27,503 bases of DNA, from positions 1-27,503 of the forward strand of contig CAZQFX010000015.1 in the NCBI GenBank assembly GCA_964592775.1. The letters are read 5' to 3'. The notes below the pieces were generated by a model. It was not told the origin of the DNA. It searched no databases and saw nothing but the letters and a program-made list of their open reading frames with translations. The DNA comes from SURF-21 sp964592775 (GTDB lineage Bacteria; Actinomycetota; Geothermincolia; Geothermincolales; RBG-13-55-18). Positions within the stretch are counted from its first letter, which is position 1; every line of letters starts with the position of its first letter. A program made the position numbers and the translations under genes. Below are positions 21,596 to 27,503 of this stretch, one piece after another.

Positions 21596-21604
21596 CGTTC
21601 CCTC

Positions 21605-21700
21605 TTGGGGTCTGAAAAGTTGCGGTCCAGCTAACAGGTCCAGCTAACATTCACTGAAAAGAAACTAAACTTGATTCATGCGCAACTTTTGAGACCCCAA
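21605..21700. mobile_element. MITE-like element with 20-bp terminal inverted repeats
   Basis: TTGGGGTCTGAAAAGTTGCG (21605-21624) and CGCAACTTTTGAGACCCCAA (21681-21700) are inverted copies with one mismatch. The ~56-base interior is A/T-rich and contains a 13-base tandem duplication (GGTCCAGCTAACA twice). There is no coding capacity. The ends share TTGGGGTC with the REP-like family, suggesting mobilisation by a related transposase elsewhere in the genome. Confidence 0.6.
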
Positions 21701-21753
21701 AGTGGGATTTGGGGTTCTTCTGCGGGAAGGGTGTTTTCGTGACGGACCCCTGA

Positions 21754-21817
21754 CGATCCCGTTCCAGGGCTGACCCCAAGGGGGACGATCCCGTTCCAGG
21801 GCTGACCCCAAGGGGGA
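21754..21817 (+). repeat. REP-like repeat cluster, locus 4 (two tandem 32-bp units)
   Basis: CGATCCCGTTCCAGGGCTGA followed by CCCCAAGGGGGA is repeated exactly at 21754-21785 and 21786-21817. The preceding GACGGACCCCTG matches the sequence before the unit at 8129. The cluster ends 11 bases from the stop of the convergent small membrane-protein gene. Confidence 0.85.
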
Positions 21818-21828
21818 TTTACCATCAC

Positions 21829-22032
21829 TTAGAAGCCGCGCAGCAGGATCACGGCTATTCCGCCGGCGCACAGGAATGCGATGGCCGCTATCACCAGGGC
21901 GTTAAGCACTTTTCGGTTGCGCAAGCCCCTTCCGCCCTCGCGGGAGAACTCGAGGATCTGGGGGCGCACGAAAAATACGATGACGCCCCAGATGACGGCG
22001 ATCCCGCCCATGATCAACGCTTCTTCATCCAT
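21829..22032 (-). CDS. Small membrane protein, 67 residues, probably leaderless
   Basis: It starts MDEEALIMGGIAVIWGVIVFF at 22032 and ends GGIAVILLRGF. There are two hydrophobic helices (about residues 8-24 and 43-64) separated by a charged loop (EFSREGGRGLRNRK), so a hairpin membrane topology is likely. There is no SD before 22032, but a good promoter (22039-22066) would start transcription at the A of this ATG, which supports leaderless translation. Longer frames back to TTG 22155 cross the promoter. The function is unknown. Confidence 0.6.
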   Translation of the reverse strand: MDEEALIMGGIAVIWGVIVFFVRPQILEFSREGGRGLRNRKVLNALVIAAIAFLCAGGIAVILLRGF

Positions 22033-22038
22033 ATACAA

Positions 22039-22066
22039 AATATATATCTCTGGGATCGCCGGACAA
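22039..22066 (-). promoter_or_regulatory. Promoter giving a leaderless transcript
   Basis: On the minus strand, TTGTCC (22066-22061), a 16-base spacer and TATATT (22044-22039) place the expected transcription start 7 bases further on, at 22032, the first base of the ATG. Confidence 0.5.
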
Positions 22067-22286
22067 AACGCTTCCTTGCGACGCGTATTATCTGCACGTG
22101 CAGCAGCCGCTATACTGAATCCCGATCTTACCTCCGGGGTATCCAGCGCGCTCAAAGCGGCCCCGTTTTTATCTCTACGGTTTCACGGCCCGGAGGAAGC
22201 CTACGCCACGTTCAGATTCTAGGATAACCGGCGAAGCCGCGCGCAGCCACCCTCTATGCCGGTCAAGCGGATGGGAAAAAGGTCAC

Positions 22287-22315
22287 TTGACAAAGTTATA
22301 TAATAACGATAAGTT
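22287..22315 (+). promoter_or_regulatory. Promoter/operator of the pseudokinase operon
   Basis: TTGACA (22287-22292) is a perfect -35. A -10 at GATAAG (22308-22313) or TAAGTT (22310-22315) fits at 15-17 bases. Between them lies GTTAT-ATA-ATAAC (22295-22307), a perfect odd palindrome in the position expected for a repressor. ACGATAAG is repeated at 22306 and again downstream near 22325. Confidence 0.5.
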
Positions 22316-22349
22316 ATGAAACTACGATAAGAGATGCGAGGTGAGGTCG

Positions 22350-24008
22350 ATGATCGGGGAGATGCTGGCGGAAAGATACCGCGTGACGGAGAAGCTGTGG
22401 GGAGGCGAGAACCTGTCCACCTACCTGGCCGTGGACATGGCTGTCGGGATAGAGGTCGAGGTGGATGTGCTGGCGGTCCAGATGTCCGAGTGCATCATAA
22501 CGGCCCAGCGCCTCGAGGAGATCCTCGACGCTGCCATGCACGTGCGCGGCCCTCACATCTCCGCCATGCACGGATGGGGCGAGGAGCCCGAGGAAGGCTT
22601 CTTCTACATGGTCAGGGATAGGAAGGTAGGCGCATCGCTCGCCGAGGTCCTTTCCGGCACCGGCAACCTGCCGCGGCAGCAGGTAACGGAGATAGCCATG
22701 GCGGCGGTTGGTGTACTGGTGGAAGCGTACGGGAGGGGCCTCTTCTACCTGGGCCTGAATCCCGACCAGGTCTGGTTGGACGGCAGGGGGGGAGTGAAGT
22801 TCTTCCGCGTCGGGTTCGCGTGGATACTGGAGGAGATGGAGCCCGTGCTGGCGGCGCGGGTCTCTCCCTACCGGGCGCCGGAGACAGATGGCGGAAAAGA
22901 GGGCTCCCGCACATCGGACGTCTATGCGCTGGCCTTGATGGTACGCGAGATGCTGCCGGCGGGCGAGGTCTCCAGTCGCCTCGGGTCCCTACTCGAGATG
23001 GCGACCGACCCGCTCCCCAAGCGCCGGCCCTCCTCTCCCCGCCTCCTCCTGGAGGAGTTGGAGGACGCTGGAGGCGGGGGAGGGCGTGGAGCGCTGACGG
23101 GTGGACAGGCCGCTTCGCGGGAGAACGCGAGGAATGGAGGGATGTGGGAGCCCACGGGCGGCGGAAGCGCAAATGGCGGCCTGGCAGGATCTCCCACCGG
23201 AGGCGGAGCGAGCTTTCTCGAGCGCGATACCCCTTCGGGATACGTATCCCTGGTCAAGAAGCCGCGCAGGCGCACGCTGCGCAACCTCCTCTTGATGATC
23301 ATGGGAGGGTTGGTCCTGTGGCTGGGCTTTTCGGCGGTAGCCGGCCTGGTAGGCGGCAAGGACGCCGAACCGGAGCAGGTAGCCACGGTGGCGGAAGAGA
23401 AGGTCACCCTGCCCGACCTGCAGGGCCTCACCGCGGAGGAGGCCGGGGAGATCCTGCACGGACTCGGGCTCGGCTGCACGTCCCGAGAGGCGCCTTCCCG
23501 CCTGTGGTCCGCTGGCAGGGTCGCCGCACAGGAGCCCGAGGAAGGCTCCGTACTTCGGACCGGGGATACGGTATGCCTGGTTATCAGCATGGGAAGGGAT
23601 GGAGATGAACCCGGCGGCGAGATGGACGGCGAGGATGCCACGGTGCCGGCCGCGCCCTCCTCCGCGCCGCCGCCCGCCGCGGAAACCCCGCCCTCCTCGT
23701 TGCAGACGCCCCCCAGGCCGGAGCCCGGCCCGGTTATCAACCATCCCCCTCGCGCCGTGCTGTCTCTCTCCTCCCGCAGCGGCCCCGCCCCGCTATGCGT
23801 GGCCATGGACGGCAGCGCATCCTACGATCCGGACGGCGGCACCCTCCGCTATGTCTGGGACTGCGGGGACGGCATGGTGCTCGAGGGAGTCAGCGTGCAG
23901 CACGTGTACGATCCCGCGATCATACCCGCGCGTTTCCGGGTCGTTCTGCAGGTGTTCGATATGGACGGTCTGAGCCATTCCTCCGCATTCACGGTGGAGG
24001 TATATTGA
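22350..24008 (+). CDS. Membrane-anchored pseudokinase with PASTA and PKD domains
   Basis: A 552-residue protein. Residues 1-240 have the shape of a PASTA-type Ser/Thr kinase (LAERYRVTEKLWGGENLSTYLA; YRAPE at 174-178; SDVYALALMVREML at 189-202). The catalytic parts are lost: the beta-3 Lys region reads VEVDVLAV, HRDxKPxN is replaced by YLGLNPDQ (133-140) and DFG by RVG (153-155). A Gly-rich linker leads to a transmembrane helix (about 311-335). One PASTA domain (352-416), a Pro-rich linker (430-465) and a PKD-like beta domain (466-552, GSASYDPDGGTLRYVWDCGDG) follow. It probably senses the cell wall outside and binds partners inside without phosphorylating them. ATG 22350 has GAGGTGAGG upstream. 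It is first in a three-gene operon. Confidence 0.82.
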   Translation: MIGEMLAERYRVTEKLWGGENLSTYLAVDMAVGIEVEVDVLAVQMSECIITAQRLEEILDAAMHVRGPHISAMHGWGEEPEEGFFYMVRDRKVGASLAEVLSGTGNLPRQQVTEIAMAAVGVLVEAYGRGLFYLGLNPDQVWLDGRGGVKFFRVGFAWILEEMEPVLAARVSPYRAPETDGGKEGSRTSDVYALALMVREMLPAGEVSSRLGSLLEMATDPLPKRRPSSPRLLLEELEDAGGGGGRGALTGGQAASRENARNGGMWEPTGGGSANGGLAGSPTGGGASFLERDTPSGYVSLVKKPRRRTLRNLLLMIMGGLVLWLGFSAVAGLVGGKDAEPEQVATVAEEKVTLPDLQGLTAEEAGEILHGLGLGCTSREAPSRLWSAGRVAAQEPEEGSVLRTGDTVCLVISMGRDGDEPGGEMDGEDATVPAAPSSAPPPAAETPPSSLQTPPRPEPGPVINHPPRAVLSLSSRSGPAPLCVAMDGSASYDPDGGTLRYVWDCGDGMVLEGVSVQHVYDPAIIPARFRVVLQVFDMDGLSHSSAFTVEVY

Positions 24009-24009
24009 G

Positions 24010-25923
24010 TTGGTTTTCACCCGGAAGGAGAACCGCCCCGAGTGGCCGGACCGCGAGGGGAGCCCGTGCAAGCCCCGCTCGGCCGTGTTCTCGCCATGGG
24101 GTTCACGGGCTTCCCTGGCCGGCCCTCTACAGGACCGCCCGCCGGGAGGCCGCCGGGGCGGCAAGGCACCCTTCATAAGCCGGGCATCGGCCCGGACCCT
24201 CCTAGCCATACCCCTTCTCACCCTCCTCTTATTCTCCTTCCACCCGCTGTCCTCCCCGGCCATAGCCGCCGGGGAGGTGGCACCCTCCTTCCTCTGGCCG
24301 GCGCAAGGCGAGGTGATATGCACCTTTCGCCCCGCGCAGGGATCGTACGGCGCGGGCGGCCATGCGGGCATCGATATCGCCCTGGCGAGGGGAAGCGAGG
24401 TCCGCGCCTCCGCCGCGGGCACGGTGAGCTTCGCGGGAGGCACGCCGCTGGGCGCGTGCGTGAGCGTCATCCACCCGGGCGGGTTCAAGACCACCTACGT
24501 CTCCCTGGGGGCGGTGAGGGTGCGGCGGGGCCAGGAGGTAGGGGCAGGACAGGTGTTGGGCACCAGCGATGGATCGAAAGACCGTTCGAGTTCCTTGCCA
24601 CACCTTCATTTCGGCATCTTCGTGAACGGTATGGCCATAGACCCGCTGCCGCTGTTGCAGGGTCGTCTCCTCGACCCGGGGAAGAACCTGTTCCTCGGGC
24701 CATGGGAAGACGGCAAGGCCGTCGAGGCCTATTTCAGCCATCACGACGATGGCGGGTTCTTCGACTGGCTGGGCCATAGCCTGAAGTGGGTAGGGGGGAC
24801 GATCGGGAATGCCTGCAAGACCGTGGTGGGTGCGGCGGGTAAAGCGCTGGGAGCGGCCTGGAGGTGGACGTGCCGGGCGGCGCAGGCGGTAGGTGGAGCC
24901 TTCGCGGCCTTCTACCGTACCTGCATTGCGCCCTGGCTCGTTCCCGTATGCAGGGGTTTCGTCGAGGTCATGAAGGCGATCATCTCCAACCGTTACGTGC
25001 AGGCGGTGCTGGCAGGGCTGGCGGCGGCGCTGGTCGTCTGCCTTGCGGTCGCGGCGATCGCGCTGGCCGTAGGGCTCTCACTCGTCACCGCGGTAACGGC
25101 AGCCATCGTCGGCAGCTTGGCCGCCATAGGCTACGGTGTCTACTACGCCTTCACCGCGGGCGATTCCTTCTCCTTCGGCGGGTGTTTCCTGGCATCCCTG
25201 AGCGTGGGGGCGGCGGCAGCCGGCTCGTGCCTCCTGCTTTCATACCTGGCGCCGCTCATCGGCAGCGGCTGGTCCAGCCTGGGCTGGTTGGGTTTCGGCA
25301 AGGCTTTCCTCGTCCATGGCGCCGCCGATTCTCTCGTGTATATCACCTTCTGCCTGTGCACCGGCAGAAAAGTCTCCCCCATGGGAGTGCTGGCATCGTT
25401 CCTCATCGGAGGCGCCACGGGCGGCGTGGGCAAACTGGTGACCACGGGCATGCTTTCCCACGCACAGGCACTGGCGGCGGGATGGCTTTCGTCCGGGGGA
25501 GCGCTGCTCACGGGAGAGAGGGCGGCTGCCTTATCCGCCTACGCCTGGGCGGCCACCACGCGGTTCGCGCGCAAGGCAGCTTACGCGCTCTTCTGCGGGT
25601 GCACCGCTTTCCTCGGCGATGTCGTGATCCGGGCGGCGAGCGGATTGAGGCCCTCTATCAAGGAGTCCCTTCTCTGTTTCGGCGGCGGCGCTCTGGCCGG
25701 GGTATTGGGCGTAGCGGGCGGCGGCGAGGGCATCGCGGGCATCGTCTCGCGCATCAGCGGAGGAAGATTGAAGATAACCAGCGACCTGGCCAAGGCATTG
25801 GTCAGCAAATCCCTGTCCAAGGGATTCAAGGAAGGCTCTATGCGCCTGCTGCGCTGGCTGGGTAGAAAGGGGGAGAGACCAGCGGAAAGCCTCTGGCAGT
25901 TCGAGATGGGAGGTGAGATGTGA
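24010..25923 (+). CDS. M23 (LytM) metallopeptidase fused to a large multi-spanning membrane region
   Basis: A 637-residue frame. A basic, Pro/Arg-rich N-terminus (1-60) precedes a signal or anchor helix (62-88). An M23 domain follows with Zn ligands His118 and Asp122 (GGHAGIDIA) and His198/His200 (LPHLHFG), so it looks catalytically complete. From about residue 260 to the end it is Gly/Ala-rich, with amphipathic repeats (GNACKTVVGAAGKALGAAW) and several hydrophobic helices (332-380, 390-420, later segments). M23 enzymes cut peptide cross-links of peptidoglycan. The long C-terminal region resembles the hydrophobic segments of large secreted or toxin-like proteins but matches nothing I recognise. 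The start is uncertain: TTG 24010 overlaps the upstream operon gene's end closely, with GGAGG 10 bases before. Confidence 0.75.
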   Translation: MVFTRKENRPEWPDREGSPCKPRSAVFSPWGSRASLAGPLQDRPPGGRRGGKAPFISRASARTLLAIPLLTLLLFSFHPLSSPAIAAGEVAPSFLWPAQGEVICTFRPAQGSYGAGGHAGIDIALARGSEVRASAAGTVSFAGGTPLGACVSVIHPGGFKTTYVSLGAVRVRRGQEVGAGQVLGTSDGSKDRSSSLPHLHFGIFVNGMAIDPLPLLQGRLLDPGKNLFLGPWEDGKAVEAYFSHHDDGGFFDWLGHSLKWVGGTIGNACKTVVGAAGKALGAAWRWTCRAAQAVGGAFAAFYRTCIAPWLVPVCRGFVEVMKAIISNRYVQAVLAGLAAALVVCLAVAAIALAVGLSLVTAVTAAIVGSLAAIGYGVYYAFTAGDSFSFGGCFLASLSVGAAAAGSCLLLSYLAPLIGSGWSSLGWLGFGKAFLVHGAADSLVYITFCLCTGRKVSPMGVLASFLIGGATGGVGKLVTTGMLSHAQALAAGWLSSGGALLTGERAAALSAYAWAATTRFARKAAYALFCGCTAFLGDVVIRAASGLRPSIKESLLCFGGGALAGVLGVAGGGEGIAGIVSRISGGRLKITSDLAKALVSKSLSKGFKEGSMRLLRWLGRKGERPAESLWQFEMGGEM

Positions 25924-25924
25924 A

Positions 25925-26212
25925 ATGAAGACGACCATGCCGACCTGGCCCCAGACCCTTCTCATAATGGCGTTCGGCATGACATCCATCGTCTGCGGCT
26001 ATTTCCTGTCCCACATGCGCGAGAGCTGGGGCTCCTCGGCCTGGGCGCTCCTCGCAATCTTCGTGCTTTCGGGAATGGGATTCCTGGCCACGGTGCTGGT
26101 GTTCTATCTGCGCCCCCAGTACGGCGGCCGGGCGTTCCCGTTCCTGCTGCTCTTCCTGTGCGGCCACGTCGTGGTGGTGGCCATATTGTGGAGGATGGGG
26201 GTCCTGGGATAG
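25925..26212 (+). CDS. Small membrane protein, three predicted helices
   Basis: A 95-residue protein with an ideal SD (GGAGGTGA, 8 bases upstream) and an ATG one base after the preceding stop codon, so it is clearly translated with the M23 gene. Hydrophobic helices lie at about residues 13-30 (LLIMAFGMTSIVCGYFLS), 39-62 and 70-91 (FPFLLLFLCGHVVVVAILW). There is no charged active-site pattern. It could be an immunity-, anchor- or assembly-type partner of the M23/multi-helix protein; the function is unknown. Confidence 0.7.
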   Translation: MKTTMPTWPQTLLIMAFGMTSIVCGYFLSHMRESWGSSAWALLAIFVLSGMGFLATVLVFYLRPQYGGRAFPFLLLFLCGHVVVVAILWRMGVLG

Positions 26213-26234
26213 GCGAAAGGGCGGCGGAGCTTCC

Positions 26235-26735
26235 CTACAGAGCCTGGCTCCCGGGAGCGCGGGAGGGTTTCTCCCGGGGCGGTTTCTCGACGTGGGGCCT
26301 GGACGCCATGTTGGGAATGATAAGCGCCATGCCCCAGAAGATGACCAGGAGGCAGCATGCGATGGCAAATATCACCAGGCACCACGACTTGCCGCTCACC
26401 AGGGTGGCGGCACCCCAGGTCGCGGCGAACATCATGAGGGACATCATGATGCGGCCTCTCCGCACCGCAGCGCTGCTCCTGCGCGAGATACGCTGGTGAG
26501 CCGGGCGCGGCCGGCCCCTCGTCACCGCTGACGCATAACCGTACGGCGCCCCATCGCGGCGCGGCGTTCCGTCCCTGACGGCGACGGGATCTATGGAGTT
26601 GGCCATCTCCTGCATGCTGCGCTGGAAGCTCTGTGTGGAGGCGAGAGGTGATCCCTCCAGCTTGCCCCGGATGATGGGTGGGACGATGGCCAGCATGGCA
26701 ATCAAGCCGAGCAGGAGCAAGGCCAGTATCTCCAA
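26235..26735 (-). CDS. Hypothetical membrane protein, three predicted helices
   Basis: A 166-residue protein. There is one N-terminal helix (MEILALLLLGLIAMLAIVPP), a charged and Arg-rich loop (about 50-95) that includes FQRSMQEMANS, two further helices (96-114 and 118-140) and a Pro/Lys-rich tail. It begins at TTG 26735 with AGGGGGGAT spaced 6 bases upstream. It is convergent with the preceding operon (22 bases between stops) and divergent from xseA. The layout resembles small hypothetical actinobacterial membrane proteins, but I cannot name a family. Alternative later starts would lose the first helix. Confidence 0.6.
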   Translation of the reverse strand: MEILALLLLGLIAMLAIVPPIIRGKLEGSPLASTQSFQRSMQEMANSIDPVAVRDGTPRRDGAPYGYASAVTRGRPRPAHQRISRRSSAAVRRGRIMMSLMMFAATWGAATLVSGKSWCLVIFAIACCLLVIFWGMALIIPNMASRPHVEKPPREKPSRAPGSQAL

Positions 26736-26788
26736 GCCGATCCCCCCTGCATTCCAGGCCCCCGCCTAAACGCTTCGGGACCAGAAAC

Positions 26789-26834
26789 ACTACATGTAGT
26801 TTGTTGAACTCCACTATTTCTCTACATAATGTAT
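26789..26834 (+). promoter_or_regulatory. Promoter framed by two TACA/TGTA palindromes upstream of xseA
   Basis: TTGAAC (26804-26809), 17 bases, and TAATGT (26827-26832) make a sigma-70-type promoter. ACTACATGTAGT (26789-26800) lies just upstream of the -35, and TACAT-A-ATGTA (26823-26833) covers the -10. Paired TACA..TGTA sites recall operators of BlaI/MecI/CopY-type repressors, although the spacing differs. The site lies between xseA and the divergent membrane-protein gene and might control either. Confidence 0.4.
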
Positions 26835-26920
26835 TTCCACCACCACGGGGTTTTTCCTTCATCGTGTTCGGTTTGGCATGCAGGAACGCGGAGCCTGGAG
26901 GAAGTGCCACTGGCGCCCGC

Positions 26921-26926
26921 TATAAT
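26921..26926 (+). promoter_or_regulatory. -10 element placing transcription start at the xseA ATG
   Basis: TATAAT ends 7 bases before the ATG at 26934, and there is no SD in between. A transcript from here would be leaderless. The -35 is weak. Confidence 0.45.
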
Positions 26927-26933
26927 GGCATTC

Positions 26934-27503
26934 ATGAACGGTAGGGAAGAAGAGCGCATCTACTCCGTGGGAGAGGTCAACAGGCTGGCGGACAACGTCC
27001 TGCAGGGGATGGTCGTGTGGGTCGAGGGGGAGGTGAGCAACCTGCGCCCCTATCCAAACTACACTTTCTTCAGCCTGTCGGACGAGGAAGCCTCGCTCTC
27101 CTGTATCGCGTTCCATGACGCGTTACGGGATATGGCTTTCGAGATGAAGGAGGGGATGAGCGTCATGGCCAGGGGTCGCCTTGGGATCTACGTGCGCAGG
27201 GGCCAGTTCCGGCTCCAGGTCTTCGAGGCGCAGGAGTCCGGGGAGGGAAAGCTGCGCCGCGAGTTCCTGTTGCTCATGCGCAAGCTGTCCAGGGAAGGGC
27301 TCTTCGAGGAAAGCGTCAAGAAACCCCTGCCCGCCTACCCGGAAACGGTGGGGTTGATAACCTCCCTGGAGGGCGCGGCGGTGCGCGACGTGGTGATCAA
27401 CCTCGGGCGGCGCTTCGCCTGTTCGCGCCTGGTGGTGAGGGGTGTCAGGGTGCAGGGGGACGAGGCGGCCTACGATATCGTGACTGCTATCGAGCTCTTC
27501 AAC
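26934..27503 (+). CDS. xseA: Exodeoxyribonuclease VII large subunit, N-terminal part (runs off window)
   Basis: The first 190 codons are present; the gene continues beyond the right edge. The N-terminal OB-fold that binds single-stranded DNA is recognisable (VWVEGEVSNLRPYPNYTFFSLSD, then SCIAFHDALRDM and VMARGRLGIYVRRGQFRLQV). It is followed by the start of the nuclease domain (KKPLPAYPETVGLITSLEGAAVRDVVINLGRRF). XseA with XseB degrades single-stranded DNA from both ends in repair and recombination. xseB usually lies just downstream and is outside the window. The ATG at 26934 has no SD but is 7 bases after a TATAAT, so leaderless translation is plausible; an upstream promoter also exists. Confidence 0.92.
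   Translation, partial: MNGREEERIYSVGEVNRLADNVLQGMVVWVEGEVSNLRPYPNYTFFSLSDEEASLSCIAFHDALRDMAFEMKEGMSVMARGRLGIYVRRGQFRLQVFEAQESGEGKLRREFLLLMRKLSREGLFEESVKKPLPAYPETVGLITSLEGAAVRDVVINLGRRFACSRLVVRGVRVQGDEAAYDIVTAIELFN

Noticed and set aside
22089..22155. N-terminal extension of the small membrane protein back to TTG 22155
   Set aside because: It would cross a good promoter, lacks an SD and reads as low-conservation sequence; the ATG at 22032 is better placed.
24042..24779. 245-codon plus-strand frame overlapping the M23 gene
   Set aside because: It is a shifted frame rich in Pro, Arg and Gly; the M23 frame carries complete zinc-binding motifs.

Overview
This is a GC-rich bacterial chromosome segment from an anaerobe. 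The evidence is a selenocysteine formate dehydrogenase encoded with an MvhD/HdrA-type electron-transfer module, a large iron-sulfur old-yellow-enzyme-type reductase, a multi-cluster ferredoxin-like protein and an archaeal-type phosphoglycerate mutase. The GC-rich coding style, frequent TTG/GTG starts with good Shine-Dalgarno (SD) sequences, two probable leaderless starts and a kinase-like PASTA protein would fit a deep-branching anaerobic actinobacterial lineage. That placement is inference; there is no rRNA or marker gene here to fix it.

Layout. 1-604 (-) is the start of a C45-type autoproteolytic acyltransferase. 760-1707 (+) is an ADP-ribosylglycohydrolase, followed by a 46-residue small protein with a strong SD. 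2031-2756 is a repeat-rich spacer. 2757-4769 (+) is a 2,4-dienoyl-CoA/2-enoate reductase-like flavoenzyme. A receiver-HisKA protein without an ATPase domain (-), a metallo-beta-lactamase-fold hydrolase (+) and an RCK-domain K+ channel (+) follow. A repeat-rich spacer with an assembly gap precedes apgM (+) and a small basic protein.

9766-14106 (-) is a redox operon, transcribed as an hdrA remnant, mvhD, an FdhB-like Fe-S protein, a 37-residue ORF and fdhA. fdhA has an in-frame UGA at the catalytic position with a SECIS-like hairpin immediately after it. The hdrA gene lacks its 5' part and is bordered by a palindromic element. Two junctions in this operon carry a ~60-bp GC-rich repeat inside short ORFs that connect one gene to the next.

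14488-16615 (+) encodes PabA and PabB, again joined by a short bridging ORF; PabC (-) lies convergent at 16800-17663. These three make p-aminobenzoate for folate. A ferredoxin remnant and a 396-residue Fe-S protein follow, then a tandem-repeat spacer and a secreted CocE/X-Pro-peptidase-type hydrolase.

21596-21828 holds a MITE-like element and more repeats. 22350-26212 (+) is a three-gene envelope operon: a membrane-anchored pseudokinase with PASTA and PKD domains, a secreted M23 peptidase fused to a large multi-spanning membrane region, and a three-helix membrane protein. I consider this the most interesting candidate system. A convergent membrane protein and the 5' part of xseA close the window.

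Four intergenic clusters share one REP-like repeat family, and a second ~50-bp family occurs three times. No tRNA, rRNA, CRISPR array or transposase gene was recognised. Two runs of N (8029-8083 and 10504-10552) mark assembly gaps; the second lies inside fdhA.
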